Source: an uncultured Clostridia bacterium (GTDB taxonomy: Bacteria > Bacillota > Clostridia > UBA1381). From it: a DNA stretch of 64,000 bases. Shown one piece after another: positions 42,876 through 51,727 of the stretch; the stretch's first letter is position 1; every line of letters begins with the position of its first letter. The DNA is taken from positions 127,361 to 191,360 of the forward strand of contig CANRKO010000003.1 in assembly GCA_947631235.1 (NCBI GenBank), given 5' to 3'. The notes beneath the pieces are model-generated. The model was not told where the DNA came from, did no database searches, and worked only from the letters and a program-made list of their open reading frames with translations. The position numbers were made by a program, and so were the translations under genes.

Positions 42876-44342
42876 TTGTCAAAAATCAGAGGAATGTTAA
42901 GTTCGATGCGTTTCACGATGATCGCGACGTATATCGTAATCATCGTGGCAACGCTTGTTTTGATGAATATTTACGTCGTTGTGTCGCTCGGCGAAAGCCT
43001 TTACGACAGCGAGAAGGTGAACATGTACGCACAGGCGAACATTATCGCCGAAACGGTATCCGAGGTCTGGGGTAATGACGACAGCGCGACAGCCGCGAAA
43101 AAGTTTGAGCCGTTTGTCGAGGGTACTCTCGCGGGTACAAAGGTGCGCGGCGTTGTCACAAACACATCGTACAACGTCATGTACGACACGAATACGGAGT
43201 CGCGGCTCGCGGGCAAGGTGTTCATGCGCGACGTTTTAAACCGCGCCTTAAAGGGCGAGCAAGCCGACGCGACGACCGATTACGTGAACGACATGAAGAT
43301 TTTGAGCGTCGCAGTGCCGATTTATTCAAACAACAGCATAGTCGGCGGAGTGTATCTTGCCAAGTCCGTAAACGCCATAGAGGCGACGACAAGTTCCACA
43401 AGTACGCGGCTTATGGTTTTCAGCATACTTATAGTAATTATAATAGGAATGTTAAGTCTCGGTATGAGTTACATAATCCTGTCGCCGCTAAGACAGTTCC
43501 GGAGCGTCGCGAGCGATATTTCAAAGGGTGATTTTTCAAAGCGCATAAAGATAAAAGGACGGAGTGAAATAGCGCAGATGGGCGAAACGCTCAACTATAT
43601 GTGCGACGAGTTGGAACTATTGGAGGAAAAACGACGCAAATTCGTATCGGACGCGTCGCACGAACTTAAAACTCCGATGGCGGGAATTAAGCTTATATGC
43701 GACAGCCTTGTGTCGGCTGAAAATCTCGACCCCGAAATGGTAAAGGAATTTCTCGGAGACATGTCGGACGAGGTTGACCGTCTTACGAGAATTGTGGACA
43801 GACTTCTTGTCCTGACGAGACTTGACGCGGGCGGCGGTTCGCTCAAATTGGAGGAAACGGATATAAAAATGCTCGTTGAGCATGTTGTGAAAAAGCTTAC
43901 GCCTATCGCGACAGCGAAGGATATGGTAATATCGGTAAACTACCGCAGCGCGGAATACCCGCCCATACTGCTTGATTACGATAAAATGTACGAGGCTCTG
44001 TACAACATAGTCGATAACGCGGTGAAATATTCGCCGGAGGGCGGATTTGTCCAGATAGACGTGAGCGCGGACAGCAACTATCTCACAATTAAGATAGAGG
44101 ATAACGGGCCCGGTATACCTGAGGCGGAGCGTGACAGAATATTCGAGCGTTTTTACCGTCTTGACGACTCCCGCGCGCGCGACACGGGCGGAACGGGTCT
44201 CGGTCTCGCGATAACGAGAGAGGCGGTGCTTATGCACAACGGCACGATAGATGTTGAAAACGCGTCGGAGGTCGGCAGTGTGTTCACGATAAGGCTGCCG
44301 TACAAGGTAAAGCCGCAGACGGACAGGGAGGGCTTAATATGA
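42876..44342 (+). CDS. Membrane sensor histidine kinase
   Basis: A 488-residue kinase with two membrane helices (MIATYIVIIVATLVLMNIYV and MVFSILIVIIIGMLSLGM) that flank an extracellular sensor domain of about 130 residues. A HAMP segment, the H-box SDASHELKTPMAG with the phosphorylated His, the N-box NIVDNAVKYS and the G-boxes IEDNGPGIP and GGTGLGLAI follow. The start is unclear: a TTG at 42876 lacks a good ribosome site, and ATGs at 42894 and 42906 are alternatives. It is four bases after the regulator and overlaps the GerMN gene as ATGA. Confidence 0.93.
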   Translation: MSKIRGMLSSMRFTMIATYIVIIVATLVLMNIYVVVSLGESLYDSEKVNMYAQANIIAETVSEVWGNDDSATAAKKFEPFVEGTLAGTKVRGVVTNTSYNVMYDTNTESRLAGKVFMRDVLNRALKGEQADATTDYVNDMKILSVAVPIYSNNSIVGGVYLAKSVNAIEATTSSTSTRLMVFSILIVIIIGMLSLGMSYIILSPLRQFRSVASDISKGDFSKRIKIKGRSEIAQMGETLNYMCDELELLEEKRRKFVSDASHELKTPMAGIKLICDSLVSAENLDPEMVKEFLGDMSDEVDRLTRIVDRLLVLTRLDAGGGSLKLEETDIKMLVEHVVKKLTPIATAKDMVISVNYRSAEYPPILLDYDKMYEALYNIVDNAVKYSPEGGFVQIDVSADSNYLTIKIEDNGPGIPEAERDRIFERFYRLDDSRARDTGGTGLGLAITREAVLMHNGTIDVENASEVGSVFTIRLPYKVKPQTDREGLI

Positions 44343-45271
44343 AGTATAAGAATTTAATTATGCCCGCCGCCGCGCTCATAATTTTGGCGGCTGTAATATT
44401 GACCATCACCTTCTGCGCCGGCGACGGAGCGAAAAACCGTTACAGCGCCGCATTGTATTTCTGCAACGAGCAGGAAACGGCGATCGAGGCGGAAAACAGA
44501 ACAATACACTATGTGAACCGTCAGGAACTTGCCGAACTTATAGTAAAGGAACTTATAAAAGGTCCGGAGAACCCCAAAAGACACAGAGTAATCCCACCCG
44601 ACGCGAAACTCATATCGGTAAGCGGCGTGGACGAGGGCGACGTAATAGTGAATTTCTCAAAGGAATTTCAAACGGGAGACAAGAAGGACGACGTTCTCGC
44701 CATATATTCGGTCGTAAAGTCGCTGTGCGCCGTGCGCGATGTGTACCGCGTAAAGGTCGTCGCCGACGGCGCGGATATACTGTCGGAGGACGGCTCGATT
44801 ATAGGCTTTCTGACCGACCAGGACATAAATTTGTCCACCGACACGTATAACAGCGAAATGCGTGAGGTGACGCTTTATTTCCCGTCAGTCGAGGGCGGCG
44901 GTCTGGGCAAAGAAATACGCAGCATACGCGTCACCGACCAGCAGCCGCTTGCGCAGTACCTCATAAACGAACTCATAAAGGGCCCGCAGACGGAGGGACT
45001 TTACGCGTCGCTGAGCAGTGAAACGAAAACCCACAGCGTTGAAATAATGAACGGTATATGTTTTGTGAATTTTACGGCGAGTTTTGCGGAGAAAAACGCG
45101 GGTTCTGCCGAACAGGAAAAGCTTACGATAGCGTCGATCGTAGACTCGCTCACGGAACTTGAAAACATAGACCGCGTGCAGCTTTTGATAGACGGTATGA
45201 GGGTGAACGATTTCGGAAGTATAAATATTTTCGGCTTGTTCGCCAGAGATGAAAGCGTGATTGCGAAATAG
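44339..45271 (+). CDS. GerMN domain protein, exported
   Basis: A 310-residue protein with one N-terminal anchor or signal (LIMPAAALIILAAVILTITF, followed by a Cys that could be lipidated) and two tandem GerMN domains of about 115 residues each. Both show the repeated LAELIVKELIKGP / LAQYLINELIKGP helix and VNFSKEF / VNFTASF strands. In Bacillus GerM acts in sporulation and germination, and GerMN proteins also accompany wall-sensing two-component systems. Coupling by ATGA to the histidine kinase suggests it is an extracellular partner of the sensor. Confidence 0.9.
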   Translation: MKYKNLIMPAAALIILAAVILTITFCAGDGAKNRYSAALYFCNEQETAIEAENRTIHYVNRQELAELIVKELIKGPENPKRHRVIPPDAKLISVSGVDEGDVIVNFSKEFQTGDKKDDVLAIYSVVKSLCAVRDVYRVKVVADGADILSEDGSIIGFLTDQDINLSTDTYNSEMREVTLYFPSVEGGGLGKEIRSIRVTDQQPLAQYLINELIKGPQTEGLYASLSSETKTHSVEIMNGICFVNFTASFAEKNAGSAEQEKLTIASIVDSLTELENIDRVQLLIDGMRVNDFGSINIFGLFARDESVIAK

Positions 45272-45284
45272 TGTATCTTATATG

Positions 45285-45500
45285 ATGGGCGACCGCAAGG
45301 GTCGCCCCTACGTAAAAGGGACGTCGACAGCCCGCATGACCCCATCTCCGAGGGGGTCATTCGTGAGCCTCCCCTGCCAGGGGAGGGGGACCGCCGAAGG
45401 CGGTGGAAGGGTTTTGCTCGACAAACCCCTCAGTCACGCTGCGCGTGACAGCTCCCCTAGTAGGGGAGCCTAATAAAAGACCCCCTATGGGGGTCTTTCA
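45285..45500. repeat. Intergenic mosaic of short palindromes, copy 4
   Basis: The 245-base gap between convergent genes holds GGGCGACC/GGTCGCCC (45287-45306), GACCCCATC/GAGGGGGTC (45338-45358), CTCCCCT/AGGGGAG, CCGCC/GGCGG, GTCACGC-TGC-GCGTGAC, GCTCCCCT/AGGGGAGC and GACCCCC/GGGGGTC (45479-45495). Modules match those at 26.3 kb, with compensating changes in the arms. Confidence 0.85.
45479..45498. terminator. Probable bidirectional terminator, last module of the mosaic
   Basis: GACCCCC-TAT-GGGGGTC with TTTCAT after it on the plus strand and TTTTATTA on the minus strand. Confidence 0.6.
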
Positions 45501-45516
45501 TATTGTTATATTTCCC

Positions 45517-46884
45517 TTATTCCGTTATATACACTCTCGTCCTGAACGGCACATTCGCCGCGATCCAGTTAATATCGGACGGGTGCAGTCTCACGCAGCC
45601 GTGCGAAATATTCACGCCGACGCGTCCGTCGTACTCGCCGCCGCCGTAATAGAGCAGCGTGGAGTGGAGGGCGTAGCCGTTATAGAAACGCAGCACCGGT
45701 CCGACGTAATACGTGCCGTAATCCCACTGCGTACGCTCGATGATCTCAAACTGACCCGTTATCGTCGGCGTATCCCACGCGCCGAGCGCGCAGGGGTATT
45801 CTTTTAGGAGTTTCCAGTTATACTGCTGACCCTCGTAAACTCTTACCTTGTACTCATGCTTTGAAACCCAGATAAGATAGTTTGTGCGGCTGCCTATGCC
45901 GTCGCGGTTTACGGGTATTCTGTTCATAACCTCGCGGTAGTAGGGCGCCTCGCCTATCAGAACGTCCATAAACTCGCCGTAATCCGTCACTTCGAGCGAA
46001 CAGTCGAACGCCTCAGCCAAATCCCTTACGGGAACGAACAGCGACCCTTCTATGTACACGGGCATATGCGACGCGTTCCTGTCGCCGCCGGGGTACGCCA
46101 TGTACTCGTTATTCGCCCAGAATACCGTCTTGTGATCCTCGATCGAAAGCGTAACGCTGTCCCATTCGGGGTTGTAGTCAACGTCAAGTCCCATCGCCTC
46201 GCCTACGGCTCTTACCGGCATCATCGTTACGCCGTCCACAATTCGCGCGCGCGGATTTATGTCGTTGTACCACGCGTTGGTTATGTACATATGTATTTCT
46301 TTTTCGTATTCGGGGTTCGCGTCGAGCGATACGCCGTTACACTGCATGTACTCACCGTTTTCGTCGAGGTAGCCGTACGTCTGAACCTCGATCGTGTCGC
46401 CGACCTGCGCCTGCTGACCGTAGTACCATATCGACCTTAGACCGCTGACAAGCTTTACCTTGAATTTTTCGCCCATTCTGTACTGCGGAACGTCGAATAC
46501 CATCTGTACCGTCGGCGTATCCCAGCCGACGTAGCGCAGGCATGAGCCGAGCAGCTTGCCTGTCATGTCGTAAAGTTCGATTACCGCGTTGTTTGAAATT
46601 ATGTATTTGTGGTGCGTGACCGCCAGATCGATCACAAACTGCGTTGAAAGTTCCTTTTCGGGAACAGCCTCGGTATCGGTCGCCGACGGTGACGCCGAGG
46701 GCGTCGGCGCGGCGGTCGGCATTGCCGACGGCTCGGGCGAGGGCGTGCTTTCGGGTTCGGGCGACGGCGCGGCGGATGGCTCCGTCTGAATACTTTCGGG
46801 CGCGGGAGTCTGTTCCGGCGCGGCAAACGCCGCCGATGATATTATTGTGCAAAACGCGATAAGTGCGGCAAGAAATTTTTTCAT
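45517..46884 (-). CDS. Secreted L,D-transpeptidase (YkuD) with copper-amine-oxidase-like N-domain
   Basis: A 455-residue exported protein. From the ATG at 46882-46884 (GGGGGAAC upstream) it has a signal peptide (FLAALIAFCTIISSAAFA), a Pro/Glu/Ser/Thr/Ala-rich linker of about 60 residues, a beta-rich segment, a copper-amine-oxidase N-terminal-like domain (MMPVRAVGEAMGLDVDY, SLFVPVRDLAEAF), which in Clostridia is a wall- or sugar-binding module, and a YkuD catalytic domain with HGCVRLHPSD holding the catalytic cysteine. It should form 3-3 crosslinks in peptidoglycan or attach proteins to it. Confidence 0.92.
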   Translation of the reverse strand: MKKFLAALIAFCTIISSAAFAAPEQTPAPESIQTEPSAAPSPEPESTPSPEPSAMPTAAPTPSASPSATDTEAVPEKELSTQFVIDLAVTHHKYIISNNAVIELYDMTGKLLGSCLRYVGWDTPTVQMVFDVPQYRMGEKFKVKLVSGLRSIWYYGQQAQVGDTIEVQTYGYLDENGEYMQCNGVSLDANPEYEKEIHMYITNAWYNDINPRARIVDGVTMMPVRAVGEAMGLDVDYNPEWDSVTLSIEDHKTVFWANNEYMAYPGGDRNASHMPVYIEGSLFVPVRDLAEAFDCSLEVTDYGEFMDVLIGEAPYYREVMNRIPVNRDGIGSRTNYLIWVSKHEYKVRVYEGQQYNWKLLKEYPCALGAWDTPTITGQFEIIERTQWDYGTYYVGPVLRFYNGYALHSTLLYYGGGEYDGRVGVNISHGCVRLHPSDINWIAANVPFRTRVYITE

Positions 46885-46915
46885 ATGATGTTCCCCCGAT
46901 TTCTTTGATATTATA

Positions 46916-46944
46916 ATAATAGCATATCCGTAAAACTTTTGCAA
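46916..46944 (-). promoter_or_regulatory. Extended -10 promoter of the L,D-transpeptidase gene
   Basis: On the minus strand TTGCAA (46944-46939), 17 bases ending in TGC, TATTAT (46921-46916). Confidence 0.65.
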
Positions 46945-46965
46945 GATGAAAGATAAATTCCTTGA

Positions 46966-46994
46966 TTGACGTACGGCAGAAAATAATGTATAAT
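46966..46994 (+). promoter_or_regulatory. Sigma-A promoter of the chromate transporter pair
   Basis: TTGACG (46966-46971), 17 bases, TATAAT (46989-46994). It places the start codon at 47017 rather than 46993. Confidence 0.8.
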
Positions 46995-47016
46995 GATACA
47001 AAAGGGAGTGGGGAGT

Positions 47017-47583
47017 ATGAAACGCGGAATTAAAACGTATATAACGCTTTTTTTATCGACGCTTCGCATAAGCACGTTCACATTCGGCGGCGGTTTTGTT
47101 ATAATACCGATGCTCAAGCGTCAATTTGTGGACGTGCTGCACTGGCTAGGCGAGGAGGAAATGCTCGACCTCGTTGCGATAGCGCAGTCAACGCCGGGCG
47201 CGATAGCGGTTAACGCGTCGGTACTCATAGGCTACCGCATAGCGGGGATCGCGGGCGCTGTAACGACCGCGATAGGCTCGGTGCTGCCGCCTCTCGTCAT
47301 ACTCGCTATAATATCCATGTTCTACACCGCGTTCCGCGACAACACTGTCGTCGGGTACGTTTTAAAGGGTATGCAGGCGGGCGTGTGCGCGGTTATAATA
47401 GACGTTGTGATAACGATGGCGTGGAACGTGATAAAGGATAAGCGCGTGTTCCCGATATGTATTATGGCGGCGTCGTTTGTCGCGGCGTTTGTGTTTAAGA
47501 TAAACGTAATGTATATCGTGATAGTCTGCGGACTTGTCGGCGTAATGTTCATGCGCCCGAAAAAGGGAGGGGGCGCGCGGTGA
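47017..47583 (+). CDS. chrA: Chromate transporter, N-terminal half-type
   Basis: A 188-residue short-chain ChrA protein with about five membrane helices. Signatures are STFTFGGGFVIIPMLKRQFV near the N-terminus and AQSTPGAIAVNASVLIGYRI. Short ChrA proteins work as pairs, each half inserting in opposite orientation. The second half overlaps by four bases (GTGA). The natural substrate in anaerobes is uncertain; chromate or sulfate-like oxyanions are possible. Confidence 0.88.
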   Translation: MKRGIKTYITLFLSTLRISTFTFGGGFVIIPMLKRQFVDVLHWLGEEEMLDLVAIAQSTPGAIAVNASVLIGYRIAGIAGAVTTAIGSVLPPLVILAIISMFYTAFRDNTVVGYVLKGMQAGVCAVIIDVVITMAWNVIKDKRVFPICIMAASFVAAFVFKINVMYIVIVCGLVGVMFMRPKKGGGAR

Positions 47584-48134
47584 TTTACCTTCAGCTTTTT
47601 CTCTCGTTTTTTCAGATAGGACTGTTCAGTTTCGGCGGCGGTTACGCCGCGATGCCGCTTATACAGCACCAGCTCGTAACGCTGCACGGATGGCTCAATA
47701 TGACCGAGTTTTCGGACATAATCACAATTTCACAGATGACGCCCGGACCAATCGCCGTAAACGGTGCGACTTTCGCGGGAATACGTCTCGCGGGCATAGG
47801 CGGCGCGCTTGCCGCGACGTTCGGCTGCATACTGCCCTCGACCGTCATAGCGATAATACTCGCGAAACTGTATTACAAGTACCGCGAACTGTCGTTTATG
47901 AAGGGCGTTATGAACGGTCTGCGTCCGGCGGTCGTGGCGATGATAGCGTCGGCGGGACTGTCGATACTTATGCTCGCGCTTTGGAACGGCGCGTTCGATA
48001 TAAAAAGCACCGACCTTATAGCGGCTGGGATATTTGTAGCCGCGCTGGCGGTGCTTAGAATATTCAAAATCGACCAGATATGGGTAATGCTCGGCGCGGG
48101 CGTCGTCGGCGCGGTGTTGTACGCGCTTATATAA
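47580..48134 (+). CDS. chrA: Chromate transporter, second half
   Basis: A 184-residue partner starting with GTG inside the stop of the first half. It has the same family blocks: QIGLFSFGGGYAAMPLIQHQ and ISQMTPGPIAVNGATFAG, and five or so membrane segments. The pair is a split version of the single long ChrA. It ends 30 bases before a convergent gene with no clear terminator. Confidence 0.88.
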   Translation: MIYLQLFLSFFQIGLFSFGGGYAAMPLIQHQLVTLHGWLNMTEFSDIITISQMTPGPIAVNGATFAGIRLAGIGGALAATFGCILPSTVIAIILAKLYYKYRELSFMKGVMNGLRPAVVAMIASAGLSILMLALWNGAFDIKSTDLIAAGIFVAALAVLRIFKIDQIWVMLGAGVVGAVLYALI

Positions 48135-48164
48135 GCGGCTTTGCGACCGCGTACAGATGCGCGA

Positions 48165-49208
48165 TTATTTCCGTTTTGCGCCGAGAAGTATGAGCGACAG
48201 CGGCGGTATTTTCCGTATTATGAACCGTGACAGCGCGTAAGGGATAGCAAGACCCAGAACCGTAACCGCGCCCACGCACAAAGCGGGCGGCAGCGGCGAG
48301 TACGCGAGCAGTATTCCCATAAGCCCCGACACGAGAAACGGTGCGTGCATGAGGTATATATCATACGAGTACGAACCGAGAGATGTGAAAAACGGCTTTG
48401 TTTTTGTTTTCGCCAACATGTCCGAAACGGAGCATACGGTGACAATTCCCGCCGCGCTGCACACGGAGCGCATCACGTAAAGCACAGCCTTGACCGCGCC
48501 CTGCGGCATACCGAAAACGTAAAAGCGGCTGTATATTACGTTAGCCGTCACAAACACGACCGCCGCCGCGATAATGTGCAGCAGCTTTTTCAAAACTGCG
48601 CTCCTTCCGTCCGAACACATCACGCGCGCGAGCGAGAAAAATACCAAATCGGCGGCGGTGTAGTCGAGTATCGCGGGGTATGTAACAAACGCTTTCGACA
48701 CGTACAGCGCAAGCAGCACGACGAGCGTTATTTTCGATTTCATCACGCGCCCGAGCAAAATATTCAGCGTGAACACGATAAAGAGCGAATACACGAACCA
48801 AAGATGCTGGTCAACGTGGTTCAGATAAAACAGTATGCCGAGAACCATATCCTTGACGGTCGGCGAGCCGTATCCGCCGCCTGACAGCACCGACGCGAGC
48901 GCGGGTATCTTCATCGAAACGAATATAACGGCGTACGCAAACAGTGAAAATACAAGATACGGCAGCATCAAAAGCCGCGCCTTGCCCGCGATAAATTTTC
49001 CCTTGTCGGCATAACGTTTAAGCCCTTTTTCAAACAACTGCCCCGACACGAAGAAAAACAGCGGCATATGGAAGTTGTATATAAATATCCACACAAATTC
49101 CACGCCCGTATGCGCCTCCCGCAGTTTCGGCACGAGCGCGTGCGCGAAAACGACGAGCATTATTCCTATTCCTCTCGCTATATCCGCCCATTCAATTCTT
49201 TTTTCCAT
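48165..49208 (-). CDS. Acyltransferase 3 family membrane protein
   Basis: A 347-residue integral membrane protein with about ten helices. The N-terminal RIEWADIARGIGIMLVVFAH and FNFHMPLFFFVSGQLF (the latter present as YNFHMPLFFFVSG) are typical of the acyltransferase 3/OafA group, with the conserved His and Arg. It probably puts an acetyl or succinyl group on an exopolysaccharide or other surface glycan. It is divergent from the exopolysaccharide cluster at 49.3 kb, which suggests a shared substrate. AAGGGGGTG is the ribosome site. Confidence 0.88.
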   Translation of the reverse strand: MEKRIEWADIARGIGIMLVVFAHALVPKLREAHTGVEFVWIFIYNFHMPLFFFVSGQLFEKGLKRYADKGKFIAGKARLLMLPYLVFSLFAYAVIFVSMKIPALASVLSGGGYGSPTVKDMVLGILFYLNHVDQHLWFVYSLFIVFTLNILLGRVMKSKITLVVLLALYVSKAFVTYPAILDYTAADLVFFSLARVMCSDGRSAVLKKLLHIIAAAVVFVTANVIYSRFYVFGMPQGAVKAVLYVMRSVCSAAGIVTVCSVSDMLAKTKTKPFFTSLGSYSYDIYLMHAPFLVSGLMGILLAYSPLPPALCVGAVTVLGLAIPYALSRFIIRKIPPLSLILLGAKRK

Positions 49209-49240
49209 GGCGGTAACACCCCCTTAAAAACACTGCAATC

Positions 49241-49270
49241 ATTATATAATCGCTGTCACGCTAATGTCAA
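49241..49270 (-). promoter_or_regulatory. Sigma-A promoter of the acyltransferase gene
   Basis: On the minus strand TTGACA (49270-49265), an 18-base spacer, TATAAT (49246-49241). Confidence 0.7.
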
Positions 49271-49280
49271 TAGCTTATAT

Positions 49281-49309
49281 TTGATTTGCAATAAATAATA
49301 TGATAATAT
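49281..49309 (+). promoter_or_regulatory. Extended -10 promoter of the exopolysaccharide cluster
   Basis: TTGATT (49281-49286), 17 bases ending in TGA, TAATAT (49304-49309), the same hexamers as the spo0A promoter. Confidence 0.65.
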
Positions 49310-49350
49310 ATAATAGTATATATGATGTAATGGGGGAGGTATCGTTTATT

Positions 49351-50550
49351 ATGAAAATATTGCTTATAAATAAATACCTGTATCCTAAAGGCGGTGCGGA
49401 GACGTATGTGTTTAAGCTTGGCAGAGCGTTGTGGGAGGCGGGTCATGAGGTACAGTTTTTCGGTATGGCTGACAGCCGCAACGAGATGGGAAACGAGGCG
49501 AACGCTTACGCGGCGGGTATCGACTTCCACAAAAAAAGCGCAAGCTATCTCACTTATCCGTTTAAGATAATATACTCGCACGGCGCGAGAAAGCAGCTTA
49601 AAAAAGTGCTGGACGATTTTAAGCCCGACGTTGCGCACCTCAACAACTTCAACTATCAGCTTACGCCGTCGATCGTGTACGAACTTAAAAAGCGCAATAT
49701 ACCGATAGTGTACACCGCGCACGACGTGCAGCTTGTATGCCCGTGCCATAATCTCGCAAACGGAGACGTAAAGGGACTTTGCCGCGAATGTTACGGCGGA
49801 CGGTACATGAGTTGCGTAAAGCACCGCTGCGTGCATAATTCCCGTATACGCAGCACGCTCGGCGCGGCGGAGGGGTATTTGTACCGAAAGCTGCGCACTT
49901 ACCGTAACATAGACAAAATAATCTGCCCGTCAAAATTTATGGAAAACGAGTTATGCCAAAATCCTGATATTGCGGGACGGACAGTGGTGCTGCATAATTT
50001 TATCGATGATATAAAGCCCTCGAACGCGGAAAAGAAAAACTACGTCGTATATTTTGGACGCTACAGCGAGGAAAAGGGCATAAAAACGCTGCTTAAAGCG
50101 GTGCACGCGCTGCCGCACGTGAAATTCGCGTTCTGCGGCAACGGCACAATGGAGAGCGAGGTAAACGGCGAGACAAATATAAAAAATCTCGGTTTTTTAA
50201 GCGGCGCGAAACTCAACGCCGTAATAGAACAGGCGCGTTTCAGCGTTATAGCGTCGGAATGTTCGGAGAACTGCCCGTTTTCGGTAATGGAGTCGCAGAC
50301 ATTACTTACGCCCGTTCTCGGCGCGAATATCGGCGGGATACCCGAACTTATCGACGAGGGTAAGACGGGTATGCTTTTCGAGAGCGGAAACGCCGGGGAA
50401 CTTGCGGCTAAAATAGACTACCTGTGGAAAAACCCCGACGTGTGCCGCGAAATGAGCAAAAGCTGTGAAAATACGGGCTATGACACCGTGAAAGAGTACA
50501 CCGGGAAAATAACCGCGGTATATGAGGATTTAATCCGAAAGGACAAGTAA
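49351..50550 (+). CDS. Family 4 glycosyltransferase
   Basis: A 399-residue GT-B enzyme. The ATG at 49351 follows GGGGGAGGT. The N-terminal domain begins KILLINKYLYPKGGAETYVF, the glycine-rich acceptor loop; YTAHDVQLVCPCHN follows. A cysteine cluster (CPCHN, CRECYGG, CVKHRC) between the two halves is typical of a GT4 subgroup in exopolysaccharide clusters. The C-terminal domain has VVYFGRYSEEKGIKTLLKA and the donor-site ASECSENCPFSVMESQ. It is the first gene of the cluster. Confidence 0.92.
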   Translation: MKILLINKYLYPKGGAETYVFKLGRALWEAGHEVQFFGMADSRNEMGNEANAYAAGIDFHKKSASYLTYPFKIIYSHGARKQLKKVLDDFKPDVAHLNNFNYQLTPSIVYELKKRNIPIVYTAHDVQLVCPCHNLANGDVKGLCRECYGGRYMSCVKHRCVHNSRIRSTLGAAEGYLYRKLRTYRNIDKIICPSKFMENELCQNPDIAGRTVVLHNFIDDIKPSNAEKKNYVVYFGRYSEEKGIKTLLKAVHALPHVKFAFCGNGTMESEVNGETNIKNLGFLSGAKLNAVIEQARFSVIASECSENCPFSVMESQTLLTPVLGANIGGIPELIDEGKTGMLFESGNAGELAAKIDYLWKNPDVCREMSKSCENTGYDTVKEYTGKITAVYEDLIRKDK

Positions 50551-50564
50551 TTGGAGATGGCGGC

Positions 50565-51692
50565 ATGAGGATTGCAATGATAGGACACAAGCGCATACCG
50601 TCGCGCGAGGGCGGCGTGGAACTTGTGGTGGGCGAACTGTCGCGGCGCATGGCTGCGGCGGGTCACAGCGTGACGGCGTACAACCGACGCGGCAAGCACG
50701 TCTCTGGCGGTGAAACGGCGAACGTGAAGGAGTACGAGGGCGTAAGGATAAAGAGCGTGCCGACGTTCGAAAACGGCAAATTAAACGCGATAGTGTACTC
50801 TGTTATAGCGTCGTTTTTAGCGCTTTTCGGGCATTACGACGTGATACACTACCACGCGGAAGGACCTTGCTCGATGATATGGCTGCCGCACCTTTTCGGC
50901 ATACGCACCGTCGCGACGATACACGGTCTCGACTGGCAGCGGGCGAAGTGGGGCGGTTTCGCGACGAAATTCTTGAAATTCGGCGAAAAAACAGCCGCGA
51001 AGTATGCCGACGAAATAATCGTGCTGTCGGAGAACGTAAAGGACTACTTCAAAAAAACGTATAACCGCGATACGATATTTCTGCAAAACGGTGTTGACGC
51101 GCATAAAACTGACAGCGCGACGACAATAAAGGAAAAATACGGTCTTGAAAAGGACGGTTACATATTGTTCCTGGCGCGGATAGTGCCGGAAAAAGGACTT
51201 CACTACCTCATAAATGCGTTTAAGAATACCGACACCGACAAAAAACTCGTTATAGCGGGCGGCGTAAGCCATTCGTCGGAGTACGCGGAGGAGGTAAAGC
51301 GGCTCGCCGAGGGCGACGGACGCATTATTTTCACGGGTTTTGTCGAGGGCGGAGAGCTTTGGGAACTGTTCTCGAACACGTTTCTCTACGTGCTGCCGAG
51401 CGACGTCGAGGGTATGCCGCTGACGCTTTTGGAGGCTATGGGCTGCGGGGCGCAGTGCCTCGTGAGCGACATTCCCGAAACGAAAACGGTCGTAAACGGT
51501 TACGGCATGACGTTTGAAAAGGGCAATACGGACGATTTGAGACAAAAACTCACCGCCGCGCTTGCCGCACCTAAACGCGACACGGCCGAGCAGGTGAAAT
51601 ATATAAACGAAAACTACAGTTGGGACACCGTTACCCGCAAAACCCTTGAAATATACCGTATCCGCGTCGCGGGCGGCGTCAAAAAGATTTAA
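50565..51692 (+). CDS. Family 4 glycosyltransferase, rhamnosyltransferase-like
   Basis: A 375-residue GT-B glycosyltransferase. The N-terminus AMIGHKRIPSREGGVELVV resembles rhamnosyl/DUF1972-containing GT4 enzymes. It continues with VATIHGLDWQRAKWGGF, ILFLARIVPEKGLHYLI and the donor-binding PSDVEGMPLTLLEAMGCG. It begins 14 bases after the previous gene and likely adds the next sugar of the repeat unit. Confidence 0.92.
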   Translation: MRIAMIGHKRIPSREGGVELVVGELSRRMAAAGHSVTAYNRRGKHVSGGETANVKEYEGVRIKSVPTFENGKLNAIVYSVIASFLALFGHYDVIHYHAEGPCSMIWLPHLFGIRTVATIHGLDWQRAKWGGFATKFLKFGEKTAAKYADEIIVLSENVKDYFKKTYNRDTIFLQNGVDAHKTDSATTIKEKYGLEKDGYILFLARIVPEKGLHYLINAFKNTDTDKKLVIAGGVSHSSEYAEEVKRLAEGDGRIIFTGFVEGGELWELFSNTFLYVLPSDVEGMPLTLLEAMGCGAQCLVSDIPETKTVVNGYGMTFEKGNTDDLRQKLTAALAAPKRDTAEQVKYINENYSWDTVTRKTLEIYRIRVAGGVKKI

Positions 51693-51727
51693 GGAAATAA
51701 GAAAACAGCGAGAGGAGGCGGACAGGC

